From NCBI RefSeq assembly GCF_002608075.1, contig NZ_LAHA01000018.1, positions 27 to 64,026 on the forward strand: 64,000 nt of DNA, in the 5' to 3' direction. Shown piece by piece: positions 54,639 through 62,374 of this stretch. The notes beneath the pieces are model-generated. The model searched no databases, was not told the DNA's origin, and saw nothing but the letters and a program-made list of their open reading frames with translations. Position 1 is the stretch's first letter, and each line of letters opens with the position of its first letter. Origin of the DNA: Nostoc linckia z4. GTDB lineage: Bacteria > Cyanobacteriota > Cyanobacteriia > Cyanobacteriales > Nostocaceae. The translations under genes and the position numbers were made by a program.

Positions 54639-55840
54639 GTTTAAATTGGATAGTGCCAGCAGAACGCATACAAAAATTACCGCCTTATGTATTTGCCCGT
54701 TTAGATGAACTAAAAGCTAAAGCACGGGAACAAGGCTTAGATTTAATTGATTTGGGCATGGGAAACCCCGATGGTGCAACACCACAACCAGTGGTAGAAG
54801 CTGCAATGGCCGCTTTACAAAATCCCGCCAATCACGGTTATCCTCCCTTTGAAGGCACTGCGAGTTTCCGCCGAGCGATTACTGATTGGTATCGTCGGCG
54901 TTATGATGTCATTCTTGACCCTGATAGCGAAGCTTTACCGCTACTCGGTTCTAAAGAAGGATTAGCACATTTAGCGATCGCTTACATCAACCCAGGCGAT
55001 GTAGTTCTGGTTCCTTCTCCTGCCTATCCCGCCCATTTTCGCGGCCCCGTCATTGCTGGTGGTCAAGTTCATAGCTTGATTCTAAAACCAGAGAATGACT
55101 GGTTAATCGATTTAGACGCCATTCCCGATGAAGTTGCCCGAAAAGCCAAAATCCTCTATTTCAACTATCCCAGCAATCCCACCGCCGCCACCGCACCCCG
55201 CGAATTCTTTGAAGAAATCGTCGCTTTTGCCCGCAAATATGAAATTTTGCTGGTACACGATTTATGTTATGCCGAGTTAGCGTTTGATGGTTATCAACCT
55301 ACTAGCTTATTAGAAATTCCCGGCGCGAAGGAAATTGGTGTGGAATTTCACACTTTATCTAAAACCTACAATATGGCTGGTTGGCGCGTTGGGTTTGTGG
55401 TGGGTAACCGTCATGTGATTCAAGGTTTGCGGACGCTGAAAACTAACTTGGATTACGGCATTTTTGCCGCCTTACAAACAGCAGCCGAAACCGCTTTGCA
55501 ACTGCCAGATGTGTATTTGCATGAAGTACAACAACGCTACCGCACCCGCCGCGATTTCCTGATTGAAGGATTAGGGCAATTGGGTTGGGATATTCCTAAA
55601 ACCAAGGCGACGATGTATCTGTGGGTGAAATGTCCTGTAGGGATGGGTTCCACAGATTTTGCGTTGAATGTGTTGCAGCAAACAGGCGTTGTGGTGACTC
55701 CAGGTAATGCCTTTGGGGTTGCCGGTGAAGGATATGTGAGAATTAGTTTGATTGCAGATTGCGATCGCTTGGGTGAAGCTTTACATCGCTTGAAGCAAGC
55801 TGGCATCCGCTATCAACCGGAAGCTGTAGTTTCTGCTTGA
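54635..55840 (+). CDS. Class I/II PLP aminotransferase (AlaC/DapL-like)
   Basis: A 401-residue PLP aminotransferase: LDLIDLGMGNPDGATPQPVV, YPPFEGTASFRRAITDWY, LPLLGSKEGLAHLAIAYINPGDVVLVPSPAYPAH, ILYFNYPSNPTAATAP, HTLSKTYNMAGWRVGFVVGN with the Schiff-base Lys. It resembles E. coli AlaC and the LL-diaminopimelate aminotransferase branch, but an N-terminal WIVPAERIQKLPPYVFARLDE is typical of the alanine/aspartate group. The start overlaps the dehydrogenase stop by four bases. Substrate uncertain. Confidence 0.88.
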   Translation: MSLNWIVPAERIQKLPPYVFARLDELKAKAREQGLDLIDLGMGNPDGATPQPVVEAAMAALQNPANHGYPPFEGTASFRRAITDWYRRRYDVILDPDSEALPLLGSKEGLAHLAIAYINPGDVVLVPSPAYPAHFRGPVIAGGQVHSLILKPENDWLIDLDAIPDEVARKAKILYFNYPSNPTAATAPREFFEEIVAFARKYEILLVHDLCYAELAFDGYQPTSLLEIPGAKEIGVEFHTLSKTYNMAGWRVGFVVGNRHVIQGLRTLKTNLDYGIFAALQTAAETALQLPDVYLHEVQQRYRTRRDFLIEGLGQLGWDIPKTKATMYLWVKCPVGMGSTDFALNVLQQTGVVVTPGNAFGVAGEGYVRISLIADCDRLGEALHRLKQAGIRYQPEAVVSA

Positions 55841-55935
55841 AAAGCGATCGCCGTTGTCGTTAGTTGATTAGATGAAAAAATACTTGCCTATTCTCACGTG
55901 AAAAGAATTCTTCCTTGATTATCAAAACCTAATTC

Positions 55936-56259
55936 ATGCAAACTCCCGCTGCCACTTTTCCTCATTTAATTGCTGCGGGCTTTCACGCCCTTTCCGAACC
56001 ACTGAGGATTAGTGTGTTGGAATTGTTACGACAGCGAGAATTATGTGTGTGCGATTTGTGCGAAGCCTTGGGGGTAAGTCAGTCGAAATTAAGCTTTCAT
56101 CTGAAAACCCTCAAGGAAGCTGGCTTAGTTAACTCCCGTCAGGAAGGACGCTGGATTTATTACAGTTTAAATCTGCCCCAATTTAGTCTTTTAGAAGAAT
56201 ATTTGGCAGGTTTTAGGCTTAATAGCGTAATTTCATCTGTACGTCCCTGCTGTGATTAG
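55936..56259 (+). CDS. arsR: ArsR-family metalloid-responsive repressor
   Basis: A 107-residue winged-helix repressor. ALSEPLRISVLELLRQRELCVCDLCEALGVSQSKLSFHLKTLKEAGLVNSRQEGRWIYYSL contains C37-x-C39-x2-C42 in the ELCVCDLC motif, the As(III) site of ArsR proteins. The DNA helix (SQSKLSFHLKTLKEAG) is intact. It begins an ars cluster: MIP channel, arsI and arsC follow on the same strand. Two operator-like repeats lie between this gene and the channel gene, so it should repress that promoter until arsenite binds. Confidence 0.93.
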   Translation: MQTPAATFPHLIAAGFHALSEPLRISVLELLRQRELCVCDLCEALGVSQSKLSFHLKTLKEAGLVNSRQEGRWIYYSLNLPQFSLLEEYLAGFRLNSVISSVRPCCD

Positions 56260-56357
56260 TGTAGCGTTTTGAAACGCAGAGTAACGCCAAGTCAGCGCCA
56301 AGGTACGCAGAGTTTTTATCGAAAAATTCCCTACAAAACTTATGCAAAGCTAAATAC

Positions 56358-56387
56358 TTGACATATCAACTTTTTTTGAAATAGTAT
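56358..56387 (+). promoter_or_regulatory. Promoter of the arsenic operon
   Basis: TTGACA at 56358-56363 and TAGTAT at 56382-56387 with an 18-bp spacer, a good sigma-70 match. The first ArsR-like repeat sits between the boxes, so repressor binding would block RNA polymerase. Confidence 0.7.
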
Positions 56388-56412
56388 CTAATGCATCAAC
56401 TTTTTTTGAAAT
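56365..56412. promoter_or_regulatory. Duplicated ArsR operator-like sites
   Basis: ATCAACTTTTTTTGAAAT occurs at 56365-56382 and again, identically, at 56395-56412, 30 bp apart (three helical turns). Each is an imperfect dyad TCAA-N6-TTGA type, as in ArsR/SmtB operators. Confidence 0.75.
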
Positions 56413-56425
56413 GTAGGACGTTGAT

Positions 56426-57151
56426 ATGCCTGCAAGGGGCATGGAGTCAAGTTTGCAGATTTGGCTAAGTAAATCGCTGGTGTCTTGCTGGCGAGAGGCT
56501 TTAGCAGAGGGAATTGGCACTTTTATTTTAGTGTTTGCGGGTACTGGTGCAGTGATGGCGAACTACCTCAGTGAAGGTGCTATTACACATATTGGTATCA
56601 GTTTTGTCTTTGGTGCTGTTGTTGCAGCGTTGATTTATTCTTTGGGGCACATTAGCGATGCACACTTTAATCCGGCGGTAACGTTAGCGTTTTGGAGTAG
56701 TGGATTTTTCTCGAAAAAGCGAGTTTTGCCGTATATTTTAGGACAGTTGATGGGGGCGATCGCCGCTTCAACTTTACTATTAATTAGTTTGGGGCGAGTT
56801 GCCAATTTGGGGGCGACGATACCGCTAAATGGCAATTGGTTGCAATCGTTGGTCTTAGAATTTGTTCTGACTTTTATATTGATGTTTGTCATTTTGGGTT
56901 CGGGATTAGACCGACGCGCCCATATTGGTTTTGCAGGGTTAGCCATTGGGTTGACGGTGGGAATGGAAGCAGCATTTATGGGGCCGATTACCGGTGCAAG
57001 TATGAATCCGGCGCGTTCCTTTGGCCCGGCTTTAGTGGGAGGAATTTGGCAGCATCATTGGGTTTATTGGGTTGCGCCTATTTTAGGAGCGCAATTAGCA
57101 GTGATAGTATATCGACAGCTTTCTTATGGATTTCGCGATTTCCAAGAATAA
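56426..57151 (+). CDS. MIP-family channel of the arsenic operon (AqpS-like)
   Basis: A 241-residue aquaporin/aquaglyceroporin: six TM helices plus two NPA loops (DAHFNPAVTLAFW and GASMNPARSFGPALVGG). Gene order arsR-MIP-arsI-arsC matches bacterial operons in which an AqpS-like channel lets arsenite or methylarsenicals leave down their gradient after ArsC reduces arsenate. There is no arsB or acr3 efflux pump here, so the channel may be the only export route. Start: ATG at 56426 or the ATG five codons later (56441, AAGGGG nearby). Confidence 0.88.
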   Translation: MPARGMESSLQIWLSKSLVSCWREALAEGIGTFILVFAGTGAVMANYLSEGAITHIGISFVFGAVVAALIYSLGHISDAHFNPAVTLAFWSSGFFSKKRVLPYILGQLMGAIAASTLLLISLGRVANLGATIPLNGNWLQSLVLEFVLTFILMFVILGSGLDRRAHIGFAGLAIGLTVGMEAAFMGPITGASMNPARSFGPALVGGIWQHHWVYWVAPILGAQLAVIVYRQLSYGFRDFQE

Positions 57152-57164
57152 AGGAGCAAAATTG

Positions 57165-57599
57165 ATGGCAACTTTAAAAACTCATGTAGCTTTGAATGTG
57201 ACTAATATTGAAAAGTCTGTGGCTTTTTATCGGGCAATGTTTGGTGTGGAACCTGTTAAATATAAGGTTGACTACGCTAAATTTGATATTGCGAATCCAG
57301 CGTTAAATTTAACTTTGAATTTAACTGATAAAGTGCAGTCTGGCGGTGCATTATCTCATTTGGGGATACAAGTTGAAAGTACGCAAGAAGTACAAGCAGC
57401 GATACAGCGATTTACAGACGCGGGATTGGCATTATTTACTGAAGATAATACTGATTGTTGCTACGCTTTGCAAGATAAAGTTTGGGTAACAGATCCAGAT
57501 GGTAACCGTTGGGAGGTGTTTGTGGTGAAGGTAGCAGATACAGCACCGGAAAAAAATGTGGCTGTGGCACAGGGTGTAAGTAAGTCTTGCTGTGGGTAA
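57165..57599 (+). CDS. arsI: ArsI-type C-As lyase (VOC dioxygenase)
   Basis: 144 residues from ATG MATLKTHVALNVTNIEKSVA (an in-frame ATG 13 codons earlier lies in the previous gene). A VOC fold with metal ligands in KTHVALNV, SHLGIQVES and NRWEVFVV (Glu), and the vicinal Cys98-Cys99 in TEDNTDCCYALQDK that binds trivalent organoarsenicals in ArsI. The protein ends SKSCCG, a second Cys pair. ArsI demethylates methylarsenite in the cytoplasm. Spacing from the MIP gene is about 13 bp and from arsC 3-6 bp, so it is in one operon. Confidence 0.92.
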   Translation: MATLKTHVALNVTNIEKSVAFYRAMFGVEPVKYKVDYAKFDIANPALNLTLNLTDKVQSGGALSHLGIQVESTQEVQAAIQRFTDAGLALFTEDNTDCCYALQDKVWVTDPDGNRWEVFVVKVADTAPEKNVAVAQGVSKSCCG

Positions 57600-57605
57600 T
57601 TAGTG

Positions 57606-58001
57606 ATGAAAAAGGTGATGTTTGTTTGTAAGAAAAATTCTCGGCGATCGCAAATGGCGGAAGGTTTTGCTCGGACTTTAGGTGCAGGGAAAATTGCTGT
57701 TGTTAGTTCTGGTTTAGAAGCAAGTCATGTAGACCCAAAAACTATTGATATTATGTCAGAAATTGGCATTGATATTAGCAATCAAACCTCGAAGCCTTTA
57801 AGTGATTTTCAAGCTGAAGATTATGATGCTGTGATTTCATTATGTGGTTGTGGGGTTAATTTACCTCAACAATGGGTGTTAAGAGATGTATTTGAAGATT
57901 GGCAACTTGACGACCCAGAAGGACAAGCAATTGAAGTTTTTCGTCGCGTTCGTGATGAAGTTAAAGAACGAGTTTTAAAATTAATTGATTCTCTTAATTA
58001 A
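57606..58001 (+). CDS. arsC: Arsenate reductase, LMW phosphatase fold
   Basis: 131 residues from ATG. MKKVMFVCKKNSRRSQMAEG holds the CX5R P-loop (Cys8, Arg14), and ISLCGCGVNLP carries Cys80 and Cys82. These three positions equal the Cys8/80/82 set known for the Synechocystis glutathione/glutaredoxin-dependent arsenate reductase. It reduces As(V) to As(III). Last gene of the ars cluster; 5 bp after arsI. A GTG codon just upstream is an alternative start. Confidence 0.93.
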   Translation: MKKVMFVCKKNSRRSQMAEGFARTLGAGKIAVVSSGLEASHVDPKTIDIMSEIGIDISNQTSKPLSDFQAEDYDAVISLCGCGVNLPQQWVLRDVFEDWQLDDPEGQAIEVFRRVRDEVKERVLKLIDSLN

Positions 58002-58350
58002 AGCAAGCTCAAGTTGATCGACAAGCCAGAAACGAAGGTAAACACTGTAGGGACTTCCAAGTAAAAAATATTCCATAGAAGATTGTTGACTGTTGACGGT
58101 TAACCGTTAACAGTCAACAGTCAACGCTTGAACCAGAATAATTTTTTGGAGTTCCTTAATACCACGGATGATAAAATTTGAGTTGAGCTAAGAAGCCATC
58201 CCTCAATTACAGTTAGTATTACGTATGGTAAATGAAAAATTGAGGGCTTGGGCTGGGCATAGGGCATGAAAAAATCCCCTGTTTGGCTTATTCCCGACTT
58301 CAACAAATCATCTCGCTGCGTAAATCCTGATAGTGTTTCCTACTTTGCTT
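58002..58350. repeat. Spacer after arsC with GTTGACT inverted repeat
   Basis: TTGTTGACTGTTGACGGTTA / TAACAGTCAACAGTCAACG at 58083-58124 forms an imperfect hairpin. No T-tract follows closely. Nothing else recognised. Confidence 0.55.
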
Positions 58351-58911
58351 ATGACACCTGAAGAAATTACGGCTACTTTAACAGAATTATTTGGCACAAA
58401 TGTTGATGCCAGCACCCCTAATTCTTGGGAAGTCAATACTTCTACTTTTAAACTTTTGGTGCTACTGTCTAAAGATAATACTTGGCTGCGAGTTTTGCTA
58501 CCAGTATTACCATTACAAGAAGCCCAATCTTTTTTAGCAGAATTTTTGTCAGCTAACTTTGATGAAACTCAGGAAGTACGGTATGCTTTGTATGATGGGC
58601 AAATTTGGGCAGTGTTCCACCATAACATTACTACTTTGGTAAAAGTGGATTTTGAAAGAGCGATCGCCCGATTAATTTCTCTACATGAAATAGGTATAGA
58701 TAATGCCTTCAATCGCTTAGTTGAAACCCGTATCCGCCAAGTTATTAAAGTTGCAAAACTACAAGGACAATCCCTGCAAGCTACCATTCAAAACCTAGAA
58801 CGTTTTTATGCAGAAGGAATCATGGGTGAAATCGATGAGACTCCAGAGGCGCGAGAAGAAACCCTAGCTGCTTGGCGGCGTCAGTTACAACGCTTATGGG
58901 ATGAAGTATAA
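58351..58911 (+). CDS. Hypothetical protein (chaperone-like size, unknown)
   Basis: 186 residues from the ATG MTPEEITATLTELFGTNVDA (a GTG six codons earlier is possible). Alpha/beta N-terminal half (SWEVNTSTFKLLVLLSKDNTWLRVLLPV), then ALYDGQIWAVFHHNITTLVKVDFERAIARLISL and a helical C-terminus. General size and pattern recall YbjN/CesT-like fold proteins, but I cannot assign it. The next gene starts 1 base after the stop, so they are co-transcribed. Confidence 0.7.
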   Translation: MTPEEITATLTELFGTNVDASTPNSWEVNTSTFKLLVLLSKDNTWLRVLLPVLPLQEAQSFLAEFLSANFDETQEVRYALYDGQIWAVFHHNITTLVKVDFERAIARLISLHEIGIDNAFNRLVETRIRQVIKVAKLQGQSLQATIQNLERFYAEGIMGEIDETPEAREETLAAWRRQLQRLWDEV

Positions 58912-58912
58912 A

Positions 58913-59299
58913 ATGGATATCATTGAAATTCTCAAACAAGACTATCAAAGATTCCCAGTCAATCAAACTTACAGTATTTATGCTCCAGATGTTTATTTTC
59001 AAGACCCATTGAATAAATTTCGTGGAGTTAAACGCTATCAAGAAATGATTAATTTCATCCAAACTTGGTTTTTAAATCCCAAGATGGATTTACACAATAT
59101 TGAACGTTTGGGAAATACAATTAAAACAGAGTGGACACTAAGTTGGAATACCCCTGTTCCTTGGAAGCCACGTATCTCCATTACTGGTTGGAGTGAATTA
59201 GGTCTTAATTCTGAGAATTTAATTATCTCCCACATTGATTATTGGAACTGTTCGCGACTAGACGTAATTAAGCAGCATTTTTTCTCTGCAAAAAATTGA
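58913..59299 (+). CDS. DUF2358 (SnoaL-like) protein
   Basis: 128 residues. MDIIEILKQDYQRFPVNQTY, then APDVYFQDPLNKFRGVKRYQEMINFI and LNPKMDLHNIERLGNTIKTEWTLSW match the DUF2358 family of cyanobacteria and chloroplasts (NTF2/SnoaL-like cone). No catalytic role is known. ATG at 58913, 1 base after the preceding stop; an in-frame ATG four codons earlier overlaps it. Probably co-expressed with the upstream hypothetical. Confidence 0.85.
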   Translation: MDIIEILKQDYQRFPVNQTYSIYAPDVYFQDPLNKFRGVKRYQEMINFIQTWFLNPKMDLHNIERLGNTIKTEWTLSWNTPVPWKPRISITGWSELGLNSENLIISHIDYWNCSRLDVIKQHFFSAKN

Positions 59300-59417
59300 T
59301 ATTGCCAGAAATTAATAGCTGATTACTATTACAGTAGAGGCATTGAAGAAGAATTCAGAAGTCAGAATTCAGGAGCAAAGCCGGAGACGCTCCGCCAAGG
59401 CGTCAGAATCAATTAGT

Positions 59418-59660
59418 GGGGGATTCAGACCCGCCACTAATTGTTCGCGTAGCGTCTCCCCTTGGGAGAAGACTACTAAATCGTTCGCGCAGCGTCTCTG
59501 AAAGAGAAGATTTAGTGGGGGTCTTAAACCGGATTATTCAGACGCTCCTACGTCGCTCTAAGCGAAGCCATGCCGCAGGCTTTACGCTGCGCTATCCGCC
59601 ACTCGTACAGAATTCCCAAGCTGAATTCTGACGACTGACGCCTTTATTCTGTTTGATAAC
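59418..59660. repeat. Direct repeat A (shared with 61858-62022)
   Basis: Starts GGGGATTCAGACCCGC-ACT and shares TTGTTCGCGTAGCGTCTCCC, GGGGGTCTTAAACC-GATTAT and GACGCCTTTATTCTGTTTGA with repeat B in the same order. It carries extra inserts, including GTTCGCGCAGCGTCTC and a CGTCGCTCTAAGCGAAGCCA block. It bounds a 2.2-kb segment with the ArsA-like gene. Confidence 0.85.
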
Positions 59661-59835
59661 TAAGTATCAAACTATAGAAGCAAATGCTGATGGCTGGTTG
59701 TGGAGTCAGCAATTAAAGTTATTTTTGGGAGTGTATGAGTCAAAATTACGGTTTTCTAACGCGGATAAGCAGTTAGTAGCGACTCCAGAAGAAAGGGTAA
59801 AAGCAGCAGAACGAGAAGCTGAACAGCTAGAGTAG
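59653..59835 (+). pseudogene. C-terminal fragment, possibly Uma2-family nuclease
   Basis: 60 residues: ADGWLWSQQLKLFLGVYESKLRFSN, then ATPEERVKAAEREAEQLE. The pattern GLWLWxxxLxLxLGxYxxKLRF ... TPEExxxxAExEAEQ recalls the C-terminal tail of Uma2/DUF820 nuclease-fold proteins. The front 130 or so residues are missing and the frame begins inside direct repeat A, so it looks truncated by the repeat. Confidence 0.5.
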
Positions 59836-60003
59836 TAAGCACCAAACCCACAGGTAGCCAAGGATACAATACAAGGTACATAACTCCGCGAAGAGCCGAT
59901 TCTAATTGGTGAATTTACCAATTCTGTTGTAAATATTGAGTTTAGCGATCGCTCCATTCAACCTACAACTTATGATCGATAATAAACTCAACTTGAAAGT
60001 GCA

Positions 60004-60291
60004 ATGGCAATGACTGATAAAGAACTCAAACATCTAATTGAGAGTAATGCTAAAACAGTCCAAGCTATGTTGGATGAAATCAGCGAAGCGCGAGAGGAAC
60101 GCCAAGAACTCCGAGAAGGAATGATTCAACTTCAGAATGCACTGACACAATTAACGAACATACAAGATAAGATAGCTAATTTACTAGTTGCTGTTGATGG
60201 CGATCGGCCTACAATTCTGAAAAAACTTTCAGCAATTGAAACCAAGCTCGATCTACTGTTACAGGAAAACCCAACAGATAAATTAGAGTAA
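60004..60291 (+). CDS. Small coiled-coil protein
   Basis: A 95-residue hydrophilic helix: MAMTDKELKHLIESNAKTVQ, then AREERQELREGMIQLQNALT and LQENPTDKLE. Heptads run over nearly the full length. No known domain. It is similar in type to small conserved cyanobacterial coiled-coil proteins. ATG start (a second ATG at 60010). It lies 300 bp upstream of the ArsA-like gene on the same strand. Confidence 0.6.
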   Translation: MAMTDKELKHLIESNAKTVQAMLDEISEAREERQELREGMIQLQNALTQLTNIQDKIANLLVAVDGDRPTILKKLSAIETKLDLLLQENPTDKLE

Positions 60292-60608
60292 ATATTGACA
60301 AGCTAATCGTCATTCAAATTGCATCTTTGTGTCTGGTGTGTCCCCGTGTAAGAGCGTCTTTCTAACGAATTGAGTTATGCAATTTAAAAGCGCATCAGCT
60401 TATTTGGTGTCTCTACGAGTAGTTCTGCGAATCAAAACGGATTCCTATACTATATAAATAGCAGTCAATATGGCAATATAGCTGGATTGTCCCACATATT
60501 TATTATTGATCTGCTTGCGCCTAAACGTGTTAAAGCAGCATTTATTTTCCTTAAACAGCCGATAATTGTAAATAAATGTAAAAATCCTTAGGCAGGAAAG
60601 AAGCATCC
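60292..60608. other. Intergenic region, 320 bp
   Basis: AT-rich promoter region of the ArsA-like gene; a GCAGGAAAG ribosome site lies just before its ATG. No other feature seen. Confidence 0.5.
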
Positions 60609-61787
60609 ATGCGTGTAATTTTAATGACTGGGAAAGGCGGCGTGGGTAAAACCTCCGTTGCTGCTGCAACTGGACTCCGTTGTGCAGAATTAGGTTATCA
60701 AACCTTGGTTTTAAGTACAGATCCTGCTCACTCCTTGGCAGATAGTTTTGATTTGGAAATGGGACACGCACCCCGAAAAATTCGCCCAAATTTGTGGGGT
60801 GCAGAATTAGATGCACTGCAAGAACTAGAGGGAAACTGGGGTGCGGTGAAACGTTACATTACCCAAGTTTTACAAGCAAGGGGTTTAGAAGGGGTACAAG
60901 CGGAAGAATTGGCAATTTTACCAGGTATGGATGAGATTTTTGGCTTGGTAAGGATGAAACGCCACTACGATGAAGGTGAGTTTGATGTCTTGATTATCGA
61001 CTCAGCCCCCACTGGCACAGCATTGCGCTTGCTGAGTTTACCGGAAGTCGGCGGTTGGTATATGCGCCGTTTTTATAAACCATTTCAAAATATCTCAGTA
61101 GCACTTAGACCTTTGGTGGAACCTCTGTTTAAACCAATTGCTGGTTTTTCGCTACCAGATAAAGAAGTGATGGATGCACCTTATGAGTTTTACGAACAAA
61201 TTGAAGCTCTGGAAAAAGTATTAACAGATAATACTCAAACCTCAGTGCGTCTTGTGACTAATCCCGAAAAGATGGTGATTAAAGAATCTCTCCGCGCCCA
61301 TGCTTACTTGAGTTTATATAATGTTGCCACGGACTTGGTTGTGGCTAATCGTATCATCCCCAAAGAAGTAGAAGACCCATTTTTCCAACGTTGGAAACAA
61401 AATCAGGAGCAGTATCGCCAGGAAATTCATGATAATTTCCATCCTTTACCGATAAAAGAAGTGCCACTGTTCTCTGAGGAAATGTGCGGACTGGCTGCAC
61501 TAGAACGCTTGAAGGAAACCCTTTATAAAGATGAAGATCCAACTCAGGTTTATTACAAAGAAACGACTATTCGAGTTGTGCAAGAGCAAAACCAATACAG
61601 TTTAGAACTTTACTTACCCGGTATTCCGAAAAACCAAATTCAACTCAGTAAAACTGGGGATGAATTGAATATTACTATTGGGAATCACCGTCGTAATTTA
61701 GTTTTGCCACAAGCCCTAGCAGCACTACAACCAGCCGGAGCCAAGATGGAAAATGACTATCTGAAAATTAGCTTTGCGGCAATGTAA
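60609..61787 (+). CDS. ArsA/Get3-family ATPase with C-terminal HSP20-like domain
   Basis: A 392-residue protein. The N-terminal ATPase has [20 protein letters not shown] (deviant Walker A with signature Lys), [13 protein letters not shown] (switch I), [16 protein letters not shown] (Walker B) and [11 protein letters not shown] (A-loop-like). The C-terminal 80 residues ([20 protein letters not shown], then [15 protein letters not shown]) form an alpha-crystallin-like beta sandwich, as in the ArsA_HSP20 family. There is only one ATPase half, as in Get3. Cyanobacterial members may handle tail-anchored or membrane proteins rather than arsenite; proximity to the ars operon (2.6 kb) is probably coincidental. 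Confidence 0.9.
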   Translation: MRVILMTGKGGVGKTSVAAATGLRCAELGYQTLVLSTDPAHSLADSFDLEMGHAPRKIRPNLWGAELDALQELEGNWGAVKRYITQVLQARGLEGVQAEELAILPGMDEIFGLVRMKRHYDEGEFDVLIIDSAPTGTALRLLSLPEVGGWYMRRFYKPFQNISVALRPLVEPLFKPIAGFSLPDKEVMDAPYEFYEQIEALEKVLTDNTQTSVRLVTNPEKMVIKESLRAHAYLSLYNVATDLVVANRIIPKEVEDPFFQRWKQNQEQYRQEIHDNFHPLPIKEVPLFSEEMCGLAALERLKETLYKDEDPTQVYYKETTIRVVQEQNQYSLELYLPGIPKNQIQLSKTGDELNITIGNHRRNLVLPQALAALQPAGAKMENDYLKISFAAM

Positions 61788-61857
61788 AAGTTTGATTTTG
61801 TTGATATTTGAAGAAGAATACAGAATTCAGAATACAGAATTCAGCAATCAATCGATA

Positions 61858-62022
61858 GGGGATTCAGACCCGCTACTGATTGTTCGCGTAGCGTCTCCCC
61901 TTGGGAGAAGACGACCAAATTGTAGATTTGGTGGGGGTCTTAAACCAGATTATTCATCCGCTAGTCGTACAAAATACCCGACTGAATTCTTACGACTGAC
62001 GCCTTTATTCTGTTTGATAAAC
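61858..62022. repeat. Direct repeat B (shared with 59418-59660)
   Basis: Same order of blocks as repeat A but shorter (165 bp): GGGGATTCAGACCCGCTACT, TTGTTCGCGTAGCGTCTCCC, GGGGGTCTTAAACCAGATTA and GACGCCTTTATTCTGTTTGA. Confidence 0.85.
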
Positions 62023-62073
62023 TTTCAACAAAAACTGCAAACTCAACAGTAAAAATATTTTCTGATAGCTAAG

Positions 62074-62105
62074 AAGACGCAACAAAAATTTGCGTCTTTT
62101 TTTTA
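62074..62105 (+). terminator. Rho-independent terminator after the ArsA-like gene and repeat B
   Basis: AGACGCAA-caaaaatt-TGCGTCT hairpin followed by eight T residues. Confidence 0.85.
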
Positions 62106-62374
62106 ATTTTTTATAAATTTAATTAGCTATTTGCCGTAGTTTTACTGAAGACAAATTGCTGAAATTAATTGAAAAATGTCATTAGATTTTAGAAAAAAGA
62201 ATTCAGGAATCATGTTCGCCACTAAATGAATGAATAAAGGATTTTAAGTCTGCCACTTCAAGCATTGCTAAATTCTGTTAGCGCAGCAGGGCGTAGCCCA
62301 TTCTGGCTTATGACTTGTGACTTCTCCATTAATCATGTGTGTTTGCAAATTATTAATTTAAGATTTTATCAGCA
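62106..62374. other. Intergenic region upstream of the GAF sensor
   Basis: AT-rich, with a GCGCAGCAGGGCGTAGCCCATTC fragment of the dispersed GCGTAGC repeat at about 62282-62303. No gene. Promoter of the sensor gene expected here. Confidence 0.5.

Noticed and set aside
60609..61787. ArsA-like gene as part of the arsenic operon
   Set aside because: It is 2.6 kb away behind other genes and a repeat, with an HSP20-tailed Get3-type architecture, so a link to arsenic is not supported.
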